DNA of 38,898 bases from contig DCTS01000091.1 of NCBI GenBank assembly GCA_002329645.1, forward strand, positions 215-39,112, read 5' to 3'. Position numbers and translations under genes: made by a program. Below are positions 7,292-14,483 of the stretch, in pieces (positions within the stretch are counted from its first letter, which is position 1; every line of letters begins with the position of its first letter). A model generated the notes under the pieces. The model did not search any database and was not told the origin of the DNA. It worked only from the letters and a program-made list of their open reading frames with translations. The DNA comes from Lachnoclostridium sp. UBA1434 (lineage in GTDB: Bacteria > Bacillota > Clostridia > Lachnospirales > Lachnospiraceae).

Positions 7292-8578
7292 TCAGCTCTT
7301 CTTAATGTCTATCCTGGACAGCTCATCCGAAAGCTTATGAATATAGTCGCGAAGTATGTGTATGCAGTCCTCTTCCTTGGCAACGCCTCTTACAATGTCC
7401 TCGGCAAGAGCCTTACAGGAGGGCGCTCCGCATGAACCGCAGTCAAGTCCCGGAAACTTTTGCTTCAGCTCCTCTACCTGTGACAGCTTCCTGATGCTGT
7501 CGTTCATATTGACGCCAAGCTTGAATACCGGCTCATATCTGACCTCGTCCGACCAGCGGGCTTCGTCCATATCCCTGTTCTCCAGGTGGGAGCCGGCTAC
7601 CGGCATGTATTTTCTAAGCCGTTTAAGCCTTACCTTAGCTACATAAGGATTCTCCACAGTTAATACTCCACCCACGCAGCCTGCACTGCAGGCATTAAGC
7701 TCTATAAATTCCAGCTGCTCGAATTTGCGGTCTTCCAGGTCCTCCAGAACCCGTATAACATTCTCTATACCGTCCGCAGCCAGATAATTATCTATTAAAA
7801 GTCCTCCTGCCTCGCCTCCGGCAGATCCCCAGCTTATGCCTATTCTTCCTGAAATGCTCAGCTCCTCGGTATTATCTATGCTTTCCTTCATCATAGGCAG
7901 GAGAAGGGGATAAATCTCTTTCATTGCAAGCACCGCATCAATATTACTTTTGTCTGCTCCGATCGGCGACTTGACTGCAGTAACCTTAGCCGGGCAGGGT
8001 GAAATGAATATTATCCCTATTCTGTCGGGCGGAAGGCCTGTCTCCTCTGCCGCCTTCTTTCTTGCCAGCATTGCCGCAAGCTCCGCAGGCGCATGAATCG
8101 GAAGCAGGTGCTCAATAAGCTCCGGAAAGCGCACCTGAATAAGACGGACCACGGTAGGGCATGCCGAGCTTATTATTGGCCATTTTTCCTTATGCTCTGC
8201 CACATACTGTCTTGACAAATCCGATACCAGCTCCGCAGCGCCGCTCACCTCATATACATCGTCAAAGCCAATCTTCTTAAGAGCTGTCAGAATTATGTCC
8301 GTATCTTCAAGATTATTGAATTGCCCATATAGTGAAGGCGCCGGCAGGGCGACGGTATATTCAAAGCTTTTTATAATTTCGGGAGGATCATAGGTGGCTT
8401 CCTTGGCATGATGCGGGCATATCCTTATGCATTCGCCGCAGTCAATGCAATATTCCTTTTTTATAACCGCCTTCCCATTCCTCACTCTTATGGCCTGTGT
8501 AGGGCATCGCTTTATGCAGTTAATGCAGCCCATGCATAAATCTTCCTTCAGATGTACCGATGTATAGAATTTTCCCAT
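7292..8578 (-). CDS. sensory-type [FeFe]-hydrogenase-like iron-sulfur protein
   Basis: This is a 428-residue iron-sulfur protein with a hydrogenase large-subunit domain. At the N-terminus is a 2x[4Fe-4S] ferredoxin domain (CMGCINCIKRCPTQAI and CIDCGECIRICPHHAK). The H-cluster-type domain follows, with modified loops: SSACPTVVRL at L1, ISPCPAKVTAV at L2 and ELNACSAGCVGG at L3. The C-terminus is a further [4Fe-4S] domain (DCGSCGAPSCKALAEDI) of the kind shared with Fe-S signalling hydrogenases. The catalytic enzyme encoded nearby has the canonical TSCSPGW, MPCTAKKFE and GCPGGCVNGGGQP. The divergence resembles groups C-D of [FeFe]-hydrogenases, regarded as sensory. The ATG at 8578 is preferred; an upstream TTG at 8635 has no clear ribosome site. 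The neighbours (HATPase, DRTGG, PHP) are signalling-type genes. Whether it binds an H-cluster or turns over H2 is unknown. Confidence 0.85.
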   Translation of the reverse strand: MGKFYTSVHLKEDLCMGCINCIKRCPTQAIRVRNGKAVIKKEYCIDCGECIRICPHHAKEATYDPPEIIKSFEYTVALPAPSLYGQFNNLEDTDIILTALKKIGFDDVYEVSGAAELVSDLSRQYVAEHKEKWPIISSACPTVVRLIQVRFPELIEHLLPIHAPAELAAMLARKKAAEETGLPPDRIGIIFISPCPAKVTAVKSPIGADKSNIDAVLAMKEIYPLLLPMMKESIDNTEELSISGRIGISWGSAGGEAGGLLIDNYLAADGIENVIRVLEDLEDRKFEQLEFIELNACSAGCVGGVLTVENPYVAKVRLKRLRKYMPVAGSHLENRDMDEARWSDEVRYEPVFKLGVNMNDSIRKLSQVEELKQKFPGLDCGSCGAPSCKALAEDIVRGVAKEEDCIHILRDYIHKLSDELSRIDIKKS

Positions 8579-8651
8579 GCCTCTGCCCCCAGTCTTGTGT
8601 GAAATATTGCCGATCTGTAGTCTAAATATGCCCAATTCCCAAATACTTAAT

Positions 8652-8696
8652 TGCTTTTAAGCATTTATGTATTTGTGCCTAAATGCTTTTAAGCAT
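8652..8696. repeat. duplicated TGCTTTTAAGCA palindrome
   Basis: Two copies of a small palindrome (8652-8663 and 8683-8696, the second extended to ATGCTTTTAAGCAT) lie in the 136-bp gap between the HATPase and the hydrogenase-like gene. They may be mRNA hairpins that set processing or expression ratios, or operators. No promoter was recognised beside them. Confidence 0.5.
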
Positions 8697-8714
8697 ATTT
8701 GCTCAAATATATAA

Positions 8715-9140
8715 TCACTTAATATATACTTTCATGGTTACTGTTGTCCCGACCCCTACCGTGCTGTCAATTACCATTTCATCCGAATTTTTCTTCATAT
8801 TCAGCAGTCCCATTCCGGCTCCGAAGCCCAACGCCCGTATATTGTCCGGTGCTGTAGAGAATCCCGGCTGCAGTGCAAGCTCGATATCCTCAATGCCGGG
8901 TCCCTCGTCCTTAAGAACCATTTCAATCTCCTCCGGACTTATCGTAACATTTATGGTGCCGCCGTGGGCATGAATAACCATGTTGATCTCACCCTCATAC
9001 ATGGCTATTGCAACCCTGCGCACTATATCGGGGGCAACGCCCATTTTTTTAAGCATTCCCTTAACGCTGCCCGATGCCTCCCCGGCTCTTGTAAAATCAT
9101 CTGCAGGCACTTCGTAGGATAATGTAAGCTTTTCATTCAT
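8715..9140 (-). CDS. small HATPase-domain protein (anti-sigma/serine kinase type)
   Basis: This 141-residue stand-alone GHKL ATPase domain is of the SpoIIAB/RsbW type (HATPase_c_2). It shows an N box (YEGEINMVIHAHGG), the G1 box DEGPGIEDIE and a glycine-rich G2 lid (GFGAGMGLLNMKK). There is no transmembrane or dimerisation domain. Proteins of this form bind a partner and either phosphorylate it on Ser or sequester it. The ATG at 9140 is chosen because GGAGGG lies 11 nt upstream and because it overlaps the stop of the preceding DRTGG gene as ATGA, a sign of translational coupling. Its partner is presumably encoded in the same operon, with DRTGG or hydrogenase-like proteins as candidates (inference). 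Confidence 0.8.
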   Translation of the reverse strand: MNEKLTLSYEVPADDFTRAGEASGSVKGMLKKMGVAPDIVRRVAIAMYEGEINMVIHAHGGTINVTISPEEIEMVLKDEGPGIEDIELALQPGFSTAPDNIRALGFGAGMGLLNMKKNSDEMVIDSTVGVGTTVTMKVYIK

Positions 9141-9490
9141 AGATAACTCATCCCTCCGCGCAAGCCATTTTCGTAGAGAATTCCGCATGCCGAAAACATT
9201 CTGTGCTCTGTCGTCATAAGGGCAATTCCCCTCTCCTTTGCCATGCTTATCATGCATTCATCCGGCTGCTTGCCCCTTACAAACACAACGCATACGATAT
9301 CCATCATTTCTGCCGTGCGAATGACCTGCTGGTTGCATAAACCCGTAAGGAGTACTGCCTGGTCCTTTACAAAGGCAAGCACATCACTCATCATATCCGA
9401 GCCGCATGCGCTATGAACCTCCCTGTCGGCGTATTCCTCCCCTGTTATATATTTAGCGCCCAATACCCTGCAAATATTTCCTATTGTCAT
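9137..9490 (-). CDS. DRTGG-domain protein (first of two)
   Basis: This 117-residue single-domain protein is related in layout to the DRTGG protein at 6825-7160. It starts MTIGNICRVLGAKYITG, then has a hydrophobic strand pattern (DVLAFVKDQAVLLTGL) and a second half (DIVCVVFVRGKQPDECMISMAKERGIALMTTE, given by its strands VVFVRG and IALMTT). The ATG at 9490 follows GGAGG at good spacing. A longer reading from 9559 lacks a ribosome site. It follows the GGDEF gene by 91 bp and its stop overlaps the HATPase start by 4 bp. Its function is unknown, and the role in hydrogenase signalling is inferred from context only. Confidence 0.72.
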   Translation of the reverse strand: MTIGNICRVLGAKYITGEEYADREVHSACGSDMMSDVLAFVKDQAVLLTGLCNQQVIRTAEMMDIVCVVFVRGKQPDECMISMAKERGIALMTTEHRMFSACGILYENGLRGGMSYL

Positions 9491-9581
9491 TAATAAACCT
9501 CCGGTTTTATCAAAATGTTTCTTGTAATGCTGCTTTGTAATGCTGCTTGTATTAAACATGCATATGATAATCGGTCTGTTT

Positions 9582-10904
9582 TTATTTATCCGGCCCCTCT
9601 ACAAATACATCAAAAGAGGATGCAGCTTCTTTTTTTGCCATAATCAGTGCAGCCTTGGCATTTGACAGCAGGAACGGGTATTCATTCCTGGCTCCCCTGG
9701 CAAATGCTATCCCGATGCTTACCGTTATTCCGCTCCTGTTGTACTTAAAGGAATACGTCTTCTGGACCTCTCTGCAAATCTGCTCGGCCATCTCATATGC
9801 GTTCCTGTCGGAATAGATATCCTTCATAAATACTATGAATTCACCGGCTCCGTATCTGCCTATAACATCCGAAGAACGGAATCCGGATTGTAAAAGGGAG
9901 GCTATTGATGTAATAATGTCCTCACCATTGAGAATCTTCTTGAGAAGATTTGCCGTTTTATAATTGCGCACCTCTAGCAGCATCAGCGCGGATAAGGAAT
10001 CCTGGCCTTGCTTTGACAAAGCCTCCTGTATCATTTTTTCTGCACTGTTCTTCACAGCCAGCTTAGTCACAGAATCTAATTCCGGAACATACGCCGGCGG
10101 CTCCGTTTCCTTCTTGAGCGGGTTGGACATAACAAGCTTCCCGATAAGCTTATAAGGATTTTTATTTTCATCGAAAATAATCGATGCATAACACAGATAC
10201 GGTACTGGCCGGCTGCCCCTGGGGATAAGCCTTACCTCGAATCTTACCTGCTTTCTGCCGCCCATCATGCTTTTATATATCTGAATTACGGCAGGAAGCT
10301 CATCCGGATGTATATATTTGGACTTTTCAAGTTTTTTGCCAAAATCCTTTATTACCGAATCCCTGCCGAACACTTCCCTGAAAAGCTCGGTAAATACAAG
10401 GGTATCGGAAGCGATATCATACTCGAAGTATAGCTCCCTGGACAATTCCAGCAAGGTCCTCTGATATTCAATATCTGTTTCGAACTTTTTGTATCTCTGC
10501 ATGTGCTCCGTAGCATCAATCGCCATACATACATATACGGGATAGGTCTTATTCTTGCTTTGATATTCCTCCTCAGTACGAACACCGCTGACCATTATCC
10601 ACCTGAATCTGCCGTCATTCTGCAAGACCCTGAAATTCAGGCTTATCAAGGCATTATCCTTTTTATCCCTTTGTTCTGCAAGCTGATGAGTAACGTAAAT
10701 AACATCCAGGGAATACACAACGCTGACAAGTGATTTGGGCAGCCCTGAAGCGGCTTTATCTGTTACATTTTTTATTAGTGAGTAAAAGCTCTCCGAGGCC
10801 TGCACGATTGTTATATTATCATCCAGAGCCAGCCTGGCAATTCCTCCGGGAACCGTTTTTGCTAAATTTCCCATATCAATTGATTTCATATCTCCCAGCA
10901 TCAT
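9582..10904 (-). CDS. PAS-GGDEF protein with degenerate active site
   Basis: This cytoplasmic protein of about 440 residues has two PAS-like regions (about residues 20-140 and 150-270) followed by a GGDEF fold. The signature reads RYGAGEF instead of R-x-GGDEF, and the usual DxLTGLxNR entry motif is degraded to DSVTKLAVKN. Loss of the second Gly and of the Asp/Glu before Glu-Phe predicts little or no diguanylate cyclase activity. Such domains often act as GTP or c-di-GMP binding or scaffolding modules. No signal peptide or membrane helix is seen, so the PAS regions probably sense a cytoplasmic cue. Either ATG, 10904 or 10901, can serve; the GAGGAG site slightly favours 10901. A consensus promoter lies directly upstream and divergent from the hydrogenase operon, and this is the first gene of the six-gene minus-strand unit. 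Confidence 0.82.
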   Translation of the reverse strand: MMLGDMKSIDMGNLAKTVPGGIARLALDDNITIVQASESFYSLIKNVTDKAASGLPKSLVSVVYSLDVIYVTHQLAEQRDKKDNALISLNFRVLQNDGRFRWIMVSGVRTEEEYQSKNKTYPVYVCMAIDATEHMQRYKKFETDIEYQRTLLELSRELYFEYDIASDTLVFTELFREVFGRDSVIKDFGKKLEKSKYIHPDELPAVIQIYKSMMGGRKQVRFEVRLIPRGSRPVPYLCYASIIFDENKNPYKLIGKLVMSNPLKKETEPPAYVPELDSVTKLAVKNSAEKMIQEALSKQGQDSLSALMLLEVRNYKTANLLKKILNGEDIITSIASLLQSGFRSSDVIGRYGAGEFIVFMKDIYSDRNAYEMAEQICREVQKTYSFKYNRSGITVSIGIAFARGARNEYPFLLSNAKAALIMAKKEAASSFDVFVEGPDK

Positions 10905-10940
10905 AATCTCCTCGCATTTTAACCTCAATTTGATGTCCCC

Positions 10941-10969
10941 ATTATAATACCATTTGGCATAAAAAACAA
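10941..10969 (-). promoter_or_regulatory. sigma-A promoter of the minus-strand signalling operon
   Basis: On the minus strand TTGTTT (10969-10964) and TATAAT (10946-10941) are 17 bp apart, placing the start point about 30 nt upstream of the GGDEF gene start. Confidence 0.7.
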
Positions 10970-11091
10970 CAATATAGGTGTTATTGTGGAATTATAACAA
11001 GCATTTTACCTTTATGGCTACCGGGTCTTATCAATATTGCATACATAACAGATAATATATGGTATAAAATTAGTGATATTTTTTGTAGATT

Positions 11092-11113
11092 TTTTAACAT
11101 ACTTATGTTAAAA
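11092..11113. promoter_or_regulatory. 22-bp palindrome upstream of hydrogenase operon, candidate operator
   Basis: Perfect 10-bp arms TTTTAACATA and TATGTTAAAA flank a 2-bp centre, 45 bp upstream of the first hydrogenase gene. A Rex site would read TTGTTAA-N4-TTAACAA, and this does not match in order. The arms could instead form a short hairpin in the leader. No convincing -35/-10 pair was found around it, although a perfect TATAAT sits at 11134, too close to the ribosome site to be used. Confidence 0.55.
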
Positions 11114-11157
11114 TTTTTATGCTTAAGTATTACTATAATTACGAGGAGGAATATCTA

Positions 11158-11649
11158 ATGGGTGTAGTAAAAAAAGTGCCCTTTTCCGGAACACAGGAAC
11201 AAAAGACGGCTCTTTTGCAGGTTATAAGAGAACATATGCATGATAAGGGCGCCTTAATGCCTATCATGCAAAAAGCTCAGGAAATATATGGCTACCTGCC
11301 TATTGAAGTTCAGACCATTATCTCCGATGAGATGAATGTGCCTCTGGAGAAAATTTACGGAATTGCAACCTTTTATTCCCAATTCTCTCTTTATCCCAAG
11401 GGCAAATACAGGGTATCGGTATGTCTTGGAACGGCTTGTTATGTAAAGGGTTCTGGTGATATTTTTAACAAACTCAAGGAGATTCTTGGCATAGATGATG
11501 GCGAATGTACTCCCGACGGTAAGTTTTCACTGGATTCCTGCCGCTGTGTTGGCGCCTGCGGCCTTGCTCCGGTTATTATGATTAATGATGATGTATACGG
11601 TAAATTGACCGTAGATGACGTAGAAGGCATACTTAAGAAATACGAATAA
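11158..11649 (+). CDS. hydC: NAD-linked [FeFe]-hydrogenase, NuoE-like 2Fe-2S subunit
   Basis: This is the 163-residue thioredoxin-like [2Fe-2S] subunit (NuoE/HndA/HydC) of a soluble NAD-dependent, probably electron-bifurcating, hydrogenase. An N-terminal helical region (MPIMQKAQEIYGYLPIEV) precedes the ferredoxin fold. The four cluster cysteines are in CLGTACYVKG and SCRCVGACGLAP. The family signature FYSQFSLYPKGKY lies just before the first pair. The ATG at 11158 follows GAGGAGG; an in-frame ATG 39 bp upstream lacks a site. It opens the operon with the HATPase, a 2Fe-2S protein, the NuoF-like subunit and HydA. It passes electrons between the flavin subunit and the catalytic subunit. Confidence 0.92.
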   Translation: MGVVKKVPFSGTQEQKTALLQVIREHMHDKGALMPIMQKAQEIYGYLPIEVQTIISDEMNVPLEKIYGIATFYSQFSLYPKGKYRVSVCLGTACYVKGSGDIFNKLKEILGIDDGECTPDGKFSLDSCRCVGACGLAPVIMINDDVYGKLTVDDVEGILKKYE

Positions 11650-11655
11650 CGACAA

Positions 11656-12213
11656 ATGATGACAGAATTATCATTGAACATATTGGATGTGGCAGGCAAC
11701 TCCGTACGGGCAAAGGCAAGCCTTATAGAAATAAGCGTTATCATAGACCGGCAAAAGGATACATTGACTATACAAATATCGGATAACGGCTGCGGAATGG
11801 ATGATGAACAGCTAAAAAGAGCCTCGGATCCCTTCTTTACCACGCGAACCGTAAGAAATGTCGGCCTTGGCCTGCCCTTTATGAAGCAGGCTGCTGAAGG
11901 AACCGGAGGAAGCTTTGAAATAGATTCCGAGCCCGGCAAGGGAACAATTGTAACGGCAGTGTTCGGGTTGTCCCACATAGACCGGATGCCCCTTGGTGAT
12001 ATGACAGAAACAATTTATGTGCTGATAACAGCCAATCCGGATATTGATTTTATATACACATACAAGCTCGACGAAGCATGCTTTAGCCTTGACACGAGAG
12101 AGCTTCGTAATATTCTCGGAGATGTTCCGCTTAACACGGGCGAGGTAGCTTCATTCCTAAAGGATTATTTGCAGGAAAACCAGAGCTATGTATCAGGCAG
12201 CTATATAGTATAA
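11656..12213 (+). CDS. HATPase-domain protein inside the hydrogenase operon
   Basis: This 185-residue protein has a histidine-kinase-type ATPase domain at the N-terminus and no kinase dimerisation helix. The N box is LNILDVAGNSVRA, G1 is DNGCGM, the F box is DPFFTTR and G2 is VGLGLPFMKQAAEG. A separate C-terminal region of about 75 residues (TETIYVLITANPDIDFIYTY onwards) has no motif I recognise. There is no phosphoacceptor His or membrane segment. It begins 6 bp after hydC with no strong ribosome site (ATGATG at 11656/11659), so translation is probably coupled to hydC. Homologous ATP-binding proteins sit at this place in many clostridial bifurcating hydrogenase operons (family knowledge), but their role is not established. 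Confidence 0.8.
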   Translation: MMTELSLNILDVAGNSVRAKASLIEISVIIDRQKDTLTIQISDNGCGMDDEQLKRASDPFFTTRTVRNVGLGLPFMKQAAEGTGGSFEIDSEPGKGTIVTAVFGLSHIDRMPLGDMTETIYVLITANPDIDFIYTYKLDEACFSLDTRELRNILGDVPLNTGEVASFLKDYLQENQSYVSGSYIV

Positions 12214-12288
12214 AAGCAACTGTCATTTCAGGTTTTAATGAGACTGTAAAACAATAATCATAGGATTTATTTTATGGGAGGAATAGCA

Positions 12289-12660
12289 ATGAAATCACTT
12301 GAAGAGCTGAAGGCTATACGAGACAGAATGCAGGGACAGCTTGGCATACGTAATGAAAGCAATGATAAGACACGTATAGTTGTCGGTATGGCAACCTGCG
12401 GAATTGCAAGCGGTGCAAGGCCGGTGCTTACAACCCTGTCCGATGCTGTTTTATCAAAGGGTTTAAAGAATGTTTCGGTGGTTCAGACCGGATGTATCGG
12501 CCTGTGTCAGTACGAGCCGATCGTTGAGGTCTTTGAACCCGGCAAAGAAAAGGTAACATACGTCAAGATGACTCCGGAAAAGGCGTTGGATATAATTGAC
12601 CAGCATATAATACGGGGCCAGATCGTCAGCGAATATACAATTACCGCTATACAAGGATAA
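12289..12660 (+). CDS. hndB: thioredoxin-like (2Fe-2S) ferredoxin domain protein
   Basis: This 123-residue thioredoxin-fold [2Fe-2S] protein corresponds to HndB of four-subunit NAD(P)-reducing hydrogenases. A helical N-terminus (LEELKAIRDRMQGQLG) precedes the cluster fold. Likely ligands lie in MATCGIASGA and QTGCIGLCQYEPIVEV. The ATG at 12289 follows GGGAGG at 12276-12281. The in-frame ATG at 12274 overlaps that site and is less likely. The following gene carries a second copy of the same fold at its N-terminus. It is most likely an electron-carrying subunit or an assembly partner of the complex. Confidence 0.88.
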   Translation: MKSLEELKAIRDRMQGQLGIRNESNDKTRIVVGMATCGIASGARPVLTTLSDAVLSKGLKNVSVVQTGCIGLCQYEPIVEVFEPGKEKVTYVKMTPEKALDIIDQHIIRGQIVSEYTITAIQG

Positions 12661-12678
12661 CCCAAAGGAGGTCGCAAT

Positions 12679-14466
12679 ATGTATCGTTCACATGTATTGG
12701 TCTGCGGTGGAACAGGATGTACTTCCTCCGGAAGCCCCAAAATAATCGATTTGCTAAAGGATGAAGTAAAAAAGGCAGGCCTTAAGGATGAAGTGGCTGT
12801 GGTTCAGACAGGATGTCATGGACTTTGTGCATTAGGTCCTATAGTAGTTGTATATCCCGAAGCCACATTTTATTCTCTGGTCAAGCCGGAGGATGTTCCC
12901 GAGATAGTTTCAGAGCATCTGCTTAAGGGACGCATCGTAAACCGCCTGGTCTATAAGGAAAATGATCAGGATGAAATTATAAAATCTATTAATGAAACCG
13001 ATTTTTACAAGAAGCAGTACCGTATTGCCTTAAGAAACTGCGGCGTTATTAATCCGGAAAATATAGATGAGTATATTGCAATGAACGGGTATGAAGCCCT
13101 TGGAAAGGTTCTTACGGAATATACTCCGGATCAGGTAATACAGATAATACTTGACAGCGGCTTAAGAGGCAGAGGTGGCGGCGGCTTCCCCACCGGCTTA
13201 AAGTGGAAGCTGGCCAAAGGGAATGATGCAGACCAGAAATATGTCTGCTGTAATGCCGACGAAGGCGATCCCGGCGCTTTCATGGACAGATCAGTTCTTG
13301 AAGGCGATCCCCACGTGGTACTTGAGGCAATGGCTATTGCAGGCTATGCTATCGGTGCCAGCCAGGGTTATATATATGTTCGTGCCGAGTACCCTATTGC
13401 CGTACAAAGGCTTAAATTAGCAATAGACCAGGCCCGCGAATACGGACTTCTGGGAAAGAACATATTCAACAGCGGATTTGATTTTGACATAGATTTAAGA
13501 CTTGGTGCAGGCGCATTTGTATGCGGAGAGGAAACAGCCCTGATGACCTCCATAGAAGGCAATCGCGGCGAGCCGAGGCCTCGTCCTCCGTTCCCTGCAC
13601 AAAAAGGTTTGTTTGAAAAGCCTACTATTTTAAATAATGTTGAAACATATGCCAATATACCTCAGATTATACTTAACGGAGCCGAATGGTTCGCTTCAAT
13701 GGGTACGGAAAAGTCCAAGGGCACCAAGGTATTTGCCCTCGGCGGTAAGATCCAGAATACCGGACTTGTTGAAATTCCCATGGGTACTACCTTAAGGGAG
13801 GTTGTAGAGGAAATCGGAGGAGGTATCCCGGGCGGCAAGAAATTCAAGGCAGCCCAGACAGGAGGCCCTTCGGGCGGATGTATTCCCGCTGAGCATTTTG
13901 ATATTCCAATCGACTATGACAATCTGATAAGCATAGGCTCTATGATGGGTTCAGGCGGATTGATAGTCATGGACGAGGACAACTGCATGGTGGATATTGC
14001 TAAGTTCTTCCTGCAATTCACCGTGGACGAATCCTGCGGAAAGTGCACGCCCTGCCGCATAGGTACTAAGAGGCTTTATGAATTGCTTGATAAAATAACG
14101 AAGGGTAACGGCACCCTTGAGGATCTGGACCGTCTTGAGCAGCTTTGCTATTACATCAAGGAAAATGCTCTCTGCGGCCTCGGACAGACTGCTCCTAATC
14201 CGGTATTATCCACTCTTCGCTATTTCAAGGATGAATACATTGCACATGTTACTGATAAGAAATGCCCCGCAGGAGTATGCAAAGCTCTGTTATCCTACAC
14301 TATCGATCCTGATAAGTGTAAGGGCTGTACTCTTTGCGCAAGAATTTGCCCGAATTCTGCAATACAGGGCAAGGTTAAGGAAGCCCATGTCATCGATCAG
14401 AGCAAGTGCATCAAGTGCGGTGCATGTATGGAAAAATGCCGCTTTGGTGCTATCTCTAAACGGTAA
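12679..14466 (+). CDS. hydB: NAD-linked [FeFe]-hydrogenase, NuoF-like flavin subunit
   Basis: This 595-residue subunit (HydB/HndC, NuoF-like) binds NAD(H) and FMN and is the site of electron bifurcation or confurcation in characterised trimeric enzymes. In order it has an N-terminal thioredoxin-like [2Fe-2S] domain (GGTGCTSSGSPKI, QTGCHGLCALGP), the NADH/FMN domain (GRGGGGFPTGLKW, CNADEGDPGAFMDR), an SLBB segment, the NuoF [4Fe-4S] motif (ESCGKCTPCRIGTKRL) and a C-terminal 2x[4Fe-4S] ferredoxin (CKGCTLCARICPNSAI, CIKCGACMEKCRFGAI). The ATG follows AAAGGAGG. It lies 18 bp after hndB and 17 bp before hydA. All expected cluster cysteines are present. Confidence 0.96.
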   Translation: MYRSHVLVCGGTGCTSSGSPKIIDLLKDEVKKAGLKDEVAVVQTGCHGLCALGPIVVVYPEATFYSLVKPEDVPEIVSEHLLKGRIVNRLVYKENDQDEIIKSINETDFYKKQYRIALRNCGVINPENIDEYIAMNGYEALGKVLTEYTPDQVIQIILDSGLRGRGGGGFPTGLKWKLAKGNDADQKYVCCNADEGDPGAFMDRSVLEGDPHVVLEAMAIAGYAIGASQGYIYVRAEYPIAVQRLKLAIDQAREYGLLGKNIFNSGFDFDIDLRLGAGAFVCGEETALMTSIEGNRGEPRPRPPFPAQKGLFEKPTILNNVETYANIPQIILNGAEWFASMGTEKSKGTKVFALGGKIQNTGLVEIPMGTTLREVVEEIGGGIPGGKKFKAAQTGGPSGGCIPAEHFDIPIDYDNLISIGSMMGSGGLIVMDEDNCMVDIAKFFLQFTVDESCGKCTPCRIGTKRLYELLDKITKGNGTLEDLDRLEQLCYYIKENALCGLGQTAPNPVLSTLRYFKDEYIAHVTDKKCPAGVCKALLSYTIDPDKCKGCTLCARICPNSAIQGKVKEAHVIDQSKCIKCGACMEKCRFGAISKR

Positions 14467-14483
14467 AGGATGGAGGTTAGGAT

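Noticed and set aside
8579..8635. N-terminal extension of the hydrogenase-like protein from TTG 8635
   Set aside because: No clear ribosome site precedes it, the added residues do not resemble the family, and ATG 8578 has a G-rich site upstream.
11092..11113. Rex operator for the hydrogenase operon
   Set aside because: The half-sites are in the opposite order to the TTGTTAA-N4-TTAACAA consensus; recorded instead as an unassigned palindrome.
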